A DNA stretch of 64,000 nt from Campylorhamphus procurvoides (lineage: Eukaryota; Chordata; Aves; Passeriformes; Dendrocolaptidae). The stretch spans positions 437,076 to 501,075 of the forward strand of contig WBMV01002768.1 in the NCBI GenBank assembly GCA_013396655.1, in the 5' to 3' direction. Below, piece after piece: positions 39,901 to 51,900 of the stretch. The first letter of the stretch is position 1, and every line of letters begins with the position of its first letter. The notes beneath the pieces were generated by a model. That model made no database searches. It saw only the letters and a program-made list of their open reading frames with translations, and was not told the origin of the DNA. Both the position numbers and the translations under genes were made by a program.

Positions 39901-42900
39901 CTCACTGCTTACAGAGCTGTAGGAAACAGACACTGTGTAGCAGGTGTTTATTGCTGAAATGTGTAACTGGACTGAAGATAAGCAGTGGGCTGTAGCTCTG
40001 AGATGCTGAGTGGCAGCTCCACTGTTGTGCAGTCTCTCCAAGAGGAGTACGGCCGATCACCCACCACCCGCCTGCTCAAAGAGATCCAGGAGGCCAAGAA
40101 GCACATTCCTCAGCTGCAGGAGCAGCTCTCCAAAGCCACAGGCTGCACTCAGGTAACTCCACGTGGCAGGCATCTCTGGGGTGCTCCAGGTGGAAATTCT
40201 TGGGGGATGATGGCATTGAGGGCAAGCAGGAGTTCCCTGCCAGGCTCTGCTCTGCTTGGACAGGCAGGTTGCACCCTCTAGAGCTGAGACTTGGAGTTAA
40301 GCTTGTAGAGGCTGCCAGGCAGTGCAGTGTAGTGTCAGGCAGGATGTGAAAGAGGCTTTGCTTTTGCAAAAAAATAAATATAGTTGGTATTATTTTTCCC
40401 CTTTTCCCTCTGCCTGTGATAAGTCCTGAAAAGTGGGTGTGAGTTTCTGTCATTTTCTCTTAGAAAAGCATTGCAGCCTCTTCTAGATAAATTAAGAAAG
40501 TTTTATAAGTTGCATGAACAAACTGGCTTTTGAAACATCTGACTTTTAAAGATCATCCCTTAAAATATTCTCCTTGCTCTGTGCTGTCTCCCAACTCATT
40601 TTATCTTTTTAGGATGGAGTCTTGTCCTCCAGGTCTGTGTCGGAGTCGCTGCAGATCAGTGAAGGGGAGGCCGAGAGTGGGGACTGTGTGAGCAAACTGG
40701 ATTACAGTGGGGACAGCCCCTCCAGACCCAACAGTGACATTGCTGATGTGAGTCTGCAGCAGCTCCAGGACTTTGCTTCTCTACTCTTTGGATTTCATTT
40801 TCTTGTGCAGGTTCCTTGTGTTGTCCCATGTATGACACATGTGCTGTCTCAGGAACACTGGGCATTGCTGGAATAGGCTCCTCAGTACCCACCAAAGCTC
40901 CTGCCCTGAGAAAACATGATATATTGGACTTGTATTGGGCACTGGGAAAGAAATAGTGTGGGTTTGGGCTTCTCTCCAGGATTAGATTTCCCTGTAACCA
41001 GACAAAGAAAGATAGATGCCAGTATCTTTCTCAGAGCTCGCATGCCAATTAGAACATCTTCTAAGAGAATGTTCCAGTTGCAGTACTGTGACTCACATCC
41101 AGTCAATGGGCAAGTTGCCATGGAAGTGGGAAGAGCCTTCCTTCTACCAAATAAGCTCCAGTTATTGCCAGAAGTAAAGGCTCTTAAATCTGTCCACTCA
41201 TTAGTTGTCAATGTGAGCTCGTGTGTTCTCCCTGTTGCAGTGCCTAATCCTTAATTAAGTCACTATCTGATTAGTGCAGGGGAATTGTGACTCTGTGCTT
41301 GGATTTGGCCTGAGTTTGTTGATTAACTTAAGGATGTGGGAGCTAAATTTGTACCAGCAGTTGGAAGTGAAAGGAAGGTGGGTCACATGTGAGCAGACAT
41401 GACTCTAATTTGAATCATTCCTCCTCCAGATTAAAATCTGACCAGATGTCACTTATGTTTCTATATGATAAATGCAGAAAAAATTCACAGTTACCTTTCT
41501 AATACAATCCTGTCAGTATTGTGGATGTATTTGATCACTGGAGGTGATTGTTACACCAAACATTCGAGCTTGTTCATCTGGAGGGACTCAGAAATGTAAG
41601 GATTGGAGGCAGTAGAAACCTTTGGAAGTTGAACAGGAACTCCAGAGTTGTGCAGCTGGGGTGGAATAACCTTGTGGAAAAAGACAGGCTGGAAAGCAAC
41701 AGCCTGAGTGGTGGCCTGGCTGAGCAAACCTTTGGACACGCTGAAGATGAGCCAAGAGCACGTGGTTTGTGTGAATAAAGCCAAGGGGCTGCAGGGCTCT
41801 TGAGGAAGAGGATTGCCAGGAGGTGGAGAGAGCTAATGATGAAGTGTCAGCAGAGGTGGGGAGAGCAAGCAGAAGGCTAAGGACAAGTGGTAGACTTTCC
41901 AGCTCTGCTGTTGCTCAGTGTCACCAGCTTTGTTACCAAAACTGCTGCTGCACTCAGCCGAGTTTGGGGTTTTTTTTGTTAACTGACACACATTTGAGCA
42001 GTTTGCTCTGTGAGAAAGGAGAAGTTTTGGCTGCTGTGGCTGAAAGACTTGGTGTGCAGTTCTCACTTTGCTGGATTTGCTGGTGCTGACCAGAAGTGAA
42101 CTTCCTTCTTTCCCAGAGTCCTCGCAGTGGCTTGAAGGAGAGGATTTATTCAGATGAGAGCCCAGAAAAGGCTGAGGTTCAAGATACTGTGAGTACCAAA
42201 CATCAGGTGTCACAACAGCATCTCCTGTAAAGGGCCCATTAAAATCTTGCTGCTTTTCCCTCACTTCTTAATGGAGCATGCATGAACTTTGCTTTAGAAA
42301 ATAAAAATGCAATTAAAATTGTGCAGGGAAAGTTAATTAGCTGAGTAAATGTTTATGGAACTTAAGAGCAGGGTCATTTAGAGGTGAGAAATATATAATC
42401 AGCAGTAAAACAGCTGGGCAGAAAATAGGTAGAGCAGTTGTACATATTTTAATCCTTGAGTCCAGCCTTTTTTTCCAGGATATTTAGTCATTTTGAGGCT
42501 GGCATTACCAGCAGTGGTAACAGTGGAACACAGCAGGAAGTGCAGACCTGTCTGAACGTATCAGCATCCTTAGGATGACTTCTCAATTATTTTCCCCCTC
42601 GTCTGTCTATCTTTCCAAAGTCATATTTCTCCATTTACACTAAGATGGCATTTGTCATATGCCACATGCTTGGTGTGCCTGTGTCTGTAGATGATGCAGT
42701 TGGTCTTGAATCATCTGCTTTGGTGGCTCTGAGTGTTTGGCTCCTGAGGGGACCTCATGGCTGCAGGCTTGGCCAAGGCTGAGGGAAGGCATGTGGGTTT
42801 CCATGGAGTTTTGAGAAGCATAAACAGGGATAGGAATATCTCCAACTTGGTAAAGTGGGTTTACTGTGCTGAGACAGTAATAGCATCATGCTTTTCTTCC

Positions 42901-45900
42901 CTTCCCTTCTCCTCCCCTTGCTCCCAACTCCCCCAGGATTCCCAGTGCAGTGTTGGAAGTCCTTTGTCCCGAGTGGGCACTCAGATCATTGGAGCAGAGG
43001 ATGATGACTTTGACACGGAACAGGAGCAGGTGGGAATGAATCTTGGCCTCAACCATCCTTTTTCTTCTTGACCAGAATGGGAAAAATCCCTTTCTTTTCC
43101 TCTCTACGTAAACTACCGGTGCTTCATGACTTGCTTGTATTGGGCAGTTCTTGTGTGGTGAAGCAAGAACTAGGGAATGGGATTGCTGTTATGGCTGATC
43201 TTGCCAAACAGGAACATTTGGGGGGTTTATGACAATATGCCATCTTTGAGTCTCTTATTCTTTGTTTCTTCTCAAAACTTCAAAGTTCTAGAAATTAATT
43301 TGCCTTATTTCATCTGCTGATTCAGTTTCTGTTATTTTAGCTGCCCTGGTTTATCTCTGCATGACTTTCTTGGCTAATTCAGCATTTCCTCCCTGTGTCC
43401 TGCAGATCAATGGGCAGTGCAGCTGCTTCCAGAACATCGAGCTGCTCAAGTCTCGCCCGGCTCACCTGGCTGTTCTGCTGCACCACGTGGTGTCTCAATT
43501 TGATCCTGCAGCACTGGTAGGATGTTCTGGACTTGTTTCCCTGGCCCTCATGGGTAGGATCAGGATCTCCTTCTGTGATACTCACTGTTGTGACTTGGCA
43601 AGGGCAGAAATGCAGACCCTGTGCAGGCATGAAGCTGATAAATCCTTCCTTTGTGTTCTCAGATAAAGGGAGGAGCACAAAGAGGTCTGTCTCCTTGACA
43701 TGTAGCTGCTTACAAATAAATATTTAGCTCTGGAGAGCATTTCATTCCACCCTCAGGTTGTGGAATTAGTTGTCTGCAGGGAAGGTCTGATCTCTCTCTG
43801 CCTGTTTTCCTGCCCCTTCCACCGGTGACTGAAAATACCTGGGGAGGGTTTCAATCCAGCCATGGGAATTCTGTGAAATATTTGAAAGAAAATGTGGAGT
43901 TGGGGTGCTGGAAGAGTTCCTGTGGTATGCCTTGATTTCTTGCCCTCCTGTCTCCCACAGCTGTGCTACCTTTACACAGACCTGTACAAGCAGACCAACT
44001 CCAAAGAGACCCGGAGAGTCTTCCTGGAGTTTTACCAGTTCTTCCTGGACAGAGCTGCAGTAGGTTCCAGTCATTGCCTTCAATTTCAAGCACATCTAGC
44101 CAAGCTGATTTTTACCTTTCTCCACTTACCTGAACTGGAAAACACTAAGTCCTCCAAAGGAAAAAAAAATAAAATATTTAATAATATGTTATAATAAGAA
44201 CTGAAAAAAGGTTTTAGAGATTTTTGTTTAAATGTTACCAGTGAGTACAGGAAAATGAATATAGCCTCAGATGGCTGGTAACACCATCACTCAGGGAATT
44301 TGCTGCCTGATAGGAGAAATAATGTAGTGATAGATAAGCAAGCTCTGGCTGTTCTCCACTGCCTTTGGGTTAATAGTTGCTGTGGATATTGATGTGGCTA
44401 TTACAAGGATTGGGAAATCCTGTTTGTCTGTTAGAAAGACTGAAAAGATTCTTTACTGTCATGAATTAAACTAGCAGATACTGTAGCAGAGGTTTCTATA
44501 CCACATATTTAGATTAAATATCCCTGGGAAATATATTCAAGATAGGAGTCTCCTGTTTAAAAGCATGAGATTGTGTGATTTAGGCTTTGGGATATTCTTG
44601 TCTGGTTTGTGCTGTGGGTTTTATTTGGGCTGCTGTTGTTGTTTGTTCTCCCAGCCTTTCTTTTCTTTTACAGAATCTCAAAGTTCCAGTTCCAGATGAA
44701 ATATCCTTGGAACTAGGTAGGGTATTCTTGCCTTGGGTTAAAGTAGTCAGGGGAATGACTTTATTCTGAAATGGAGAGGACACTTCTCAACAAATCATTT
44801 GTGAACTTCTCTGACTCACAGACAGAAGGCGGCCAGAGCTCCTTCCTGAAGAGCTTCATCGCCAGTTTATCCAAACCATGCAAGATAAGGTGTGTCCAGA
44901 AGTTCAGAGGAATCTGGAAGATTTCAGGTAACACCAGTTGTCTGTGTAATTCCCATTTAATTCATCCCTAAAATTGTCTCAGTTCAAGTATATGCTTTAA
45001 ATATACAGCCTGGGTTGTGTGCACAAGAGTTGGCTGCAGAATAACCACTTCTTGATGGTTGCAATGCCTATCTTAATAAATATCCCCCAGCTTCTCTGGG
45101 CAGCCTGTGGCAGGCCCTCACAGGGAAGGGTTTTCCCTAATACCCAGTGTGAGTCCACCCTTCCAGTTTGCAGCCATCCCCCCTTGTCCTGTCACTCCCC
45201 AAAGTCCCTGCAGGAGTTCTCTGTTGTGACACGGCCAGGAGCCATGTGTGACACTGGGGTGTGCTGAGACTCCTGGCTGTGCCCCTGGCTGTGCCCCTGG
45301 CTGCAGGGCAGGGCTCCCTCCCCTCAGTGCTGTGCCCCTGGCTGTGCCCCTGGCTGCAGGGCAGGGCTCCCTCCCACCAGTGCTGTGCCCCTGGCTGTGC
45401 CCCTGGCTGCAGGGCAGGGCTCCCTCCCCTCAGTGCTGAGCCCCTGGCTGCAGGGCAGGGCTCCCTCCCACCAGTGCTGTGCCCCTGGCTGTGCCCCTGG
45501 CTGCAGGGCAGGGCTCCCTCCCCTCAGTGCTGTGCCCCTGGCTGCAGGGCAGGGCTCCCTCCCTCCCCTCAGTGCTGTGCCCTGTCCCTGTGCAGGCAGA
45601 AGCGCAGCATGGGGCTCACCCTGGCCGAGGGGGAGCTGAGCAGGCTGGACGCAGAGCGAGTGCGGGACCGCAGCGCCGTGGAGAGGGAGAGAACCTGTGC
45701 AGAGCAGATCATTGCCAAGATCGAGGAGGTCTTGTAAGTCACAGCAGTGGGACTGTGGGGGTGGAGGAGGAACAGGGGATCTGCCCTGAACCTGAAACCA
45801 GCAGAGTTAAGGAATTGGGAACTGCAATTTGATATCAGTGCATTTATATCACTTCCCCTCTTTGCTGTTCGAATAATGGCAGCCAAAATTAAGCTAATAG

Positions 45901-48900
45901 TGAAAAAAAGTGCAGAGGAAATGCTGCCATTGTCAGCTTGTAGATTATTAGATCAGTCCTTTTTTTTTAGAAACCTGCAGCTTCAGAACCCATTTTTAAT
46001 TTTAATGTGGGCTGAAGCCACTTTTTGCAGCTGAACCTTCATTTTTGATTTTTAGTTTTATGCTTTTTTTCCTGCTGGGCCTTCTTAGCACCCTAAAGGA
46101 CACTTTGAACACAACCACTGATGCTCTTGGGTGGATATGGCTGGGTGTTAATTGGTTTTGAGTTTCATTTTTAAATTCTTTCTTTTATTTAGGATGACAT
46201 CTCAGCCTTTGGAGGAAGACAAGAGGTAATGGAAGTTGGGGGGTTTAGTCTGTGCAGGAAGGGCCCCAGTGCTGGCTCTGTTGTGCTGAGCAGAGCAAGA
46301 GAGCCCTCTCCTGGCTGTGCCACCAACTCTCATCTCCCAAATCCCCTGCCAGAACTCACTGGGATTCAGAGCACACCTCTTGCTAGCTGATGTTTGTTGC
46401 CTGTGTTCAGATCTTAAAAATTATTTTCACTGAGAGTTCATGGGGTTTTTTTGATTTATTTTCTCTGTGTGCCTTGTGTGGTTCAGTTTGTATGTATACA
46501 ACTGTCTGAGTAGCTGTTATTCTACTCTACAGTAACTTTTTACTGTTACTTATTTTTACCAGAACTCAAAGCTGTTATGTGATATCAAATCTGTATTTGC
46601 TATAGATTTTTAGGACCTTCTGTGTAATTCTCAAAATTTTAGGTTTACCTCCTGGGCTTCTATGTGCTTTATCAGAGAATCCCAGAATGGCTGGGTTGGA
46701 AGGGACCTTAAAGCCCACCCAGTGCCACCCCTGCCATGGCAGGGACACCTTCCACTGTCCCAGGGTGCTCCAAGCCCTGTCCAACCTGGTCTTGGACACT
46801 CCCAGGGATCCAGGGGCAGCCACAGCTTCTCTGGGCAACCTATTCAACCCATTCACCTTTATAAACTCCATCTTATCTTTGCAAGAGGAGAAATTCTGAT
46901 ACTAACTGGATTTTTCCCAGTGCCTGGGATAGCGTGTTTTATATTAAAAAAACCCACCAACTTATTTTAATCTAAAAATAGTCAACTTCTCAATAACACC
47001 TTTGCATTTGACCTTAATTTTATTGGCAAAGTGTATTTTCCCACTCCCTTTCTCCTTATCCTCCCTCTCTTTTATCCCCTTGGTAGCTCCACAATGCAGT
47101 ATGTGATCCTGACCTACATGAAACACCTGGGGGTCAAAGTGAAGGAGCCTCGGAACCTGGAGCAGAAGCGTGGCCGAATTGGTTTCCTGCCAAAGATCAA
47201 GGTAGGGGTGTCATGGCCAGAGAGCATTTCAAAATCCCCTTCTTCATGACACACCAAAAATTGGGCTGATTTCACCCTCTTCATTGCTGCACCAAGAGGA
47301 TCTGGGATGACTGAGCTGCACAGCAAACCCAGCAGCTGGAATTGGGTTCTGCATCTGTTTTCACACACAGGAGTTAGAAATGAGTGGCCTTTTTATACCT
47401 GAATTTCACCTGCATGGTTTTCACAGTTTTCACCTTATTAAAACTTTGGGTGAGAAATGTTTCATAAAGTCACAGAATATGCTGAGTTGGAAGGACCACA
47501 CAGGGATCACTGAATCCCATGCTGGTCTCATGAAGGCTAATCAAGCTGTTGGCCTGCACACTTTAGTTTTCTTCTTGAGAAACTTGCCCAAAAATTCATA
47601 CTTCACAATGCAGGAAAGCTATTCTTCCTGCTACCCCCACTTTTCAAGTTACATAATGAATCTTTCCACCAAAACTCTGTGTCTGTGGGTGTGATCACTT
47701 GTCTCCCACAGCCTGGGGGTGTATCTGGTCACAGTAGCCACTTATTTCCATCAGCATTCCAGCTTCTTTGGAAATGTTAAGACTGTTATGAGCAGTTCTG
47801 CAATGACAGTGTGAAAAGGTTAGATCAGGCACCCACAACCTTTTGGAAAGGGTAAGATAAGATGTGTTTCTCTCCCTTCTTAGTTAAAATCTGAATTTGA
47901 AGCAATGAGTGATCTGTTTGTTTTTCTTTAACTGCAGCAAAGTATCAAGAAAGAGAAAGAAGGAGAGGAAAAAGGAAAGAGAAGAGGCTTTCCTAATATT
48001 CTGGGCCCACCAAGGAGACCAAGTCGACATGATAGCAGTGCAAGTATGTCAGACAATGAAATCTATGTTCTCTTTCAGTCTGAAAGCCAGACAAAGTCTC
48101 TGCTGCCTTTAAAAATTCATGCTAAGACTCAGTAAACTTTTTGCTTCTAAAATACGGTTTTGAAGACGTATTGAACCAGTTGCTGTCCTTATCCCTGAAA
48201 ACACACAAGCTGCTTCAGCAGTGTGACTGCTCTGTGTTTGTTCAGTTGGCAGAGCCATGGAGATGCAGAAGCCCAGGCACCCAAAGCACTTACCTACAGC
48301 ATCTTCTGTGAGCCCAGAGCCCCCAGATTCCAGCAAGATGCGCCAGAGTGGCACCTCCAGTGATGGGGCAGATGCTGCATATCCACCTGCCAACCCCATG
48401 TCTCCCTTGGCAATGGGGCCCTTCTCCTCTCCAGAGGGAAGCAAGGACAGTGAAACAGGTAGGGTGGAATGCAGAGCAATGATTCAGGATTGTGCTGTGA
48501 ATGGGATGTGCAAAGCTGTTCTGATGCAACAAACTTGAGAAATTAGGAAATGTTTCTACGTCATTAGTTACGACCTTCCTTGCCTTAGTCATCTTTTCTG
48601 AATTAGGAAATGTTACCACAATCAGAAATTGTTGTTAGTGGGTTCTATCACTGTGGCATTGGATCATCCAACAGGAAGAACCCAGCCTCAGGTGCCTGCT
48701 TTTGTAAGCACCAGCCTGTCCTGTGTCACCTGCAATTTGTCACTGAGATTTTTCTTACCAGCCTAGGAATTCAGTTCCTCCAGCTCTGAGCTGAAGTGAG
48801 GCTGGAATCAAGAGGCTCTGAAGGGGCTGGGAAGTTCTCTGGTGTCCTCTGATTTGGTTGTTGACATTTCACACTTCCATTCTGTACAGGTTTGAAGCAG

Positions 48901-51900
48901 ACAGGAGAAGCTCCACCTGCCAATGACTCCATGGATGGCACACCCCGCACACCCAACACCACCTTTGAGTTCCCATCTCCTCTGGAAAACCTGCAGGAGG
49001 AGGAGGGAGAATCAGAGAGGTAACTGTGGTGGCTTGAGTGAGCATTGAGAGAGTGTGATAGGATCAGAGCATCCTGAGTTGGAAGGGACCCTGAGGATCA
49101 TTGTAGTCCAGCTCCTGTGTCAGTGGGACAGTGACTGTTGAAGCTCAGTCCATAAAGTAATTAGTGCCATCATTTGTATTAAGCATTCTTGGTAGAATTA
49201 GAACCACTGGTGTGTGCCTGCTGCCGTGGTATTACTGAAAACTCTCTTATCAGGGGGGTGAGGCTGATAGGGCACAAAATGTTCTAGTTGGAGTTATGCT
49301 GAGTGTCTGAGCAGGGTGAATTCAGGCATAAGCATCCCTAATAATTTCTTTTATTCCTTGCAGAATGGTTGACATGGGAACACCAAAGCCTTTTCGCAAG
49401 TGAGTATGCTTAGAAATGTTTGAACTTCACTGAATTGTTTAGGTTTTAAGAGGTTAGGGAGCAGAATGCAGCAGTGCTCATTGTTCTGAGCCAGCACAGT
49501 TGTCTGCAGGATCTTTCCTTTTCTTTAACAACACTTACATGAAATCAGACATTGGCAGCCATATGTAGGACAGGTGGAGTGAGTCATATGCAAATAAACC
49601 CTTTGATCTGTGAGTGAAGGAGAGTGATTGCTGTATCTACTGATTTGAATGGATGGTAGGGCAGGGAGGAGAGATTTCCATATCTTCCCTTTAAACCTGT
49701 GTATTGCTGTTGGCTCTGTGTCTGCAGATGGACAGAGGAAAGAAATTGTAACATGCCCTTTCTCTGTCTTGATGTTTGACTTCAAGCAAATTATTCGATC
49801 TGTGTCATTAAAAGGAGGGTTATGGAAATACTGGAAGAGCAGATATTCACTGTTAGTTGTAAAGGGCAAAATTAGAGAATGTGCCTATAGGTTCAGACAT
49901 CAAACAGCCTCCATCTGACAGGCAGAGCATGTACTTGGCTTTTCTTTCTTCCTCACATCCATGCCTGAGATGGGAAGTGTCTGACACCTTTTTCTCACGT
50001 TAGGGTGGACAGTGTTGGCTTTGCAGATGTCCAGAGTGAAGATGAGCTCTATGATTTTGACATGGACATGGACCCTCCCAACTGGCAGCAGCTTGTGAGC
50101 AGAGAAGTGTTGATGGGGCTCAAACCCTACGAGATCAAGCGCCAAGAAGTGATTAATGGTGAGGTGGATGTTCTTTCCTGGCTCACCAAACACAGAGTTG
50201 AAACCTGTCCTCTGGAGCGTTGAAGTTGTTAAAATTTAAAACTAGGTCTGTTTTTCCTGGTCTGCTCAAAGTAGTGGCTGTTACTTCTGGCTTGCAGAGT
50301 TCTTGTGTGAGAAAATTGTACTTGTTGCTGAAAAGTATCCTGAGAACAGATTGATCCAGTCCTTAAACAAGAAATAAACAATATTAAGTGGTTATTAAAC
50401 AATATTAAGGCACTGAAAGGTCAGTTTGCAATATATTCTATAAAAGGAAGCAAGGAAGGCTTGTTTTTCTGGAAAGCACATGGTGCAAGTGCTACTCTGA
50501 AATTTCATCTTCAAAGCTTCATCTCAATCCCAGGTTTTGCAGCCCTGGAGAGCTCTCTGTGTGGCTTTATGAGCTGCTCAGAGGTCACTGCTGGTTTTGG
50601 GGCCAGTTATGAGACATGAATCAGTTGGCTTCTCTGTTCTTTCAGACATGGAGTGAGAGCAGAGAGTGGCTCTGTGCTGGAGCCAGTGGGAATTATTGAC
50701 CAGCAAGGGGAGTGGGGTGGGGGAGGCTGTTCTCACTGAACAGCCTGACTTTGTGTGCCTCCTGTTCAGATGCAGGTGCCCCACCCAGAGGTGCAGCCCT
50801 GTTTTCCTCTCTCTTTGCAGAACTGTTTTACACAGAGAGAGCCCACGTCCGCACGCTGAAGGTTCTGCACAACGTCTTCTACCAGCGTGTCACCAGGGAA
50901 GGGATCCTCAGCTCCAGTGACAAGCGGAAAATCTTCTCCAATCTGGAGGATATCCTTGGCCTGCATGGTAGGAGCAGCTGAGGGGCCTTCCAGCTGCAAT
51001 TCTGGGTGCCAATGGCTGAAAAATTTAGGCAAAGTGACCCTGAAACAAGAGGCAGCTTCATACAACACCGGAGATAAACCAGTGTCACAGCTGGACTCCC
51101 TCTGGCACACAGTGGCTCCATTTCTGATTTGCAAAGATATTTTGAGAAGGAAAGCATCTGCCCCATGTTGCAGTGCTGGCTTTCCCTTATCTGTGAGCAC
51201 AGCCTGCCTTGTGCTGATTCATGGGGGATAAAAGGAGCAGTGCTTTGATGAGTGGGCTTGATGGGTCAACATCAAGATGTTACAACTGGTTTTGAAGGGA
51301 ATGTGAAAACAGAGCTGCAAAGATTGATGTCTTGCAGGTGATTTTGAAGGGTGACCCTTCCTGATTGTTTAGGGAAAGAACAGCTCACAAGGGGAGTTTC
51401 AGCTCTGCCACTGGATAATCCCTTGCATGATTTTATGCAGGTGGCTTGAGTTTTGCTGTACATTATTCCTCTTTTTAGAGAAAAGTGGTATTGAGCCTCA
51501 GAAAAGATAAGATTGGAATGGTTCTTAGGGGTCATTTGCAGACAGGTGAGACCAAAGTGCAGAGGAGTTGTGTAACATTTTCTTGGGTATTCTGCTAAAT
51601 TTACTATGTTGCAGGATAATGTTTTTTATTTAACTGAAAGTACTGCAAATCTAGTCCTTTTCTAGAATAGGTTTTATTTTAAGATAAATGCTGAAAAATA
51701 AGCAATTTGACCACTATTATTAACATTTTGACTTTTTTTTTTAAATTATTTTTAAGTTGCACTGAATGATCAGATGAAAGCTGTCCGAAAAAGGAATGAG
51801 ACTTCTGTTATTGGCCAAATTGGGGAAGACTTACTTTCCTGGGTAAAATTCTTTTATGCTTTCTTATTTGAAAATCATATTTCATAGAATGACAAACAGA

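Noticed and set aside
45261..45737. 158-residue ORF spanning the minisatellite and exon 18 taken as an independent gene
   Set aside because: Its C-terminal third is ARHGEF12 exon 18. The rest is translated tandem repeat, open only because the units lack stops in that frame.
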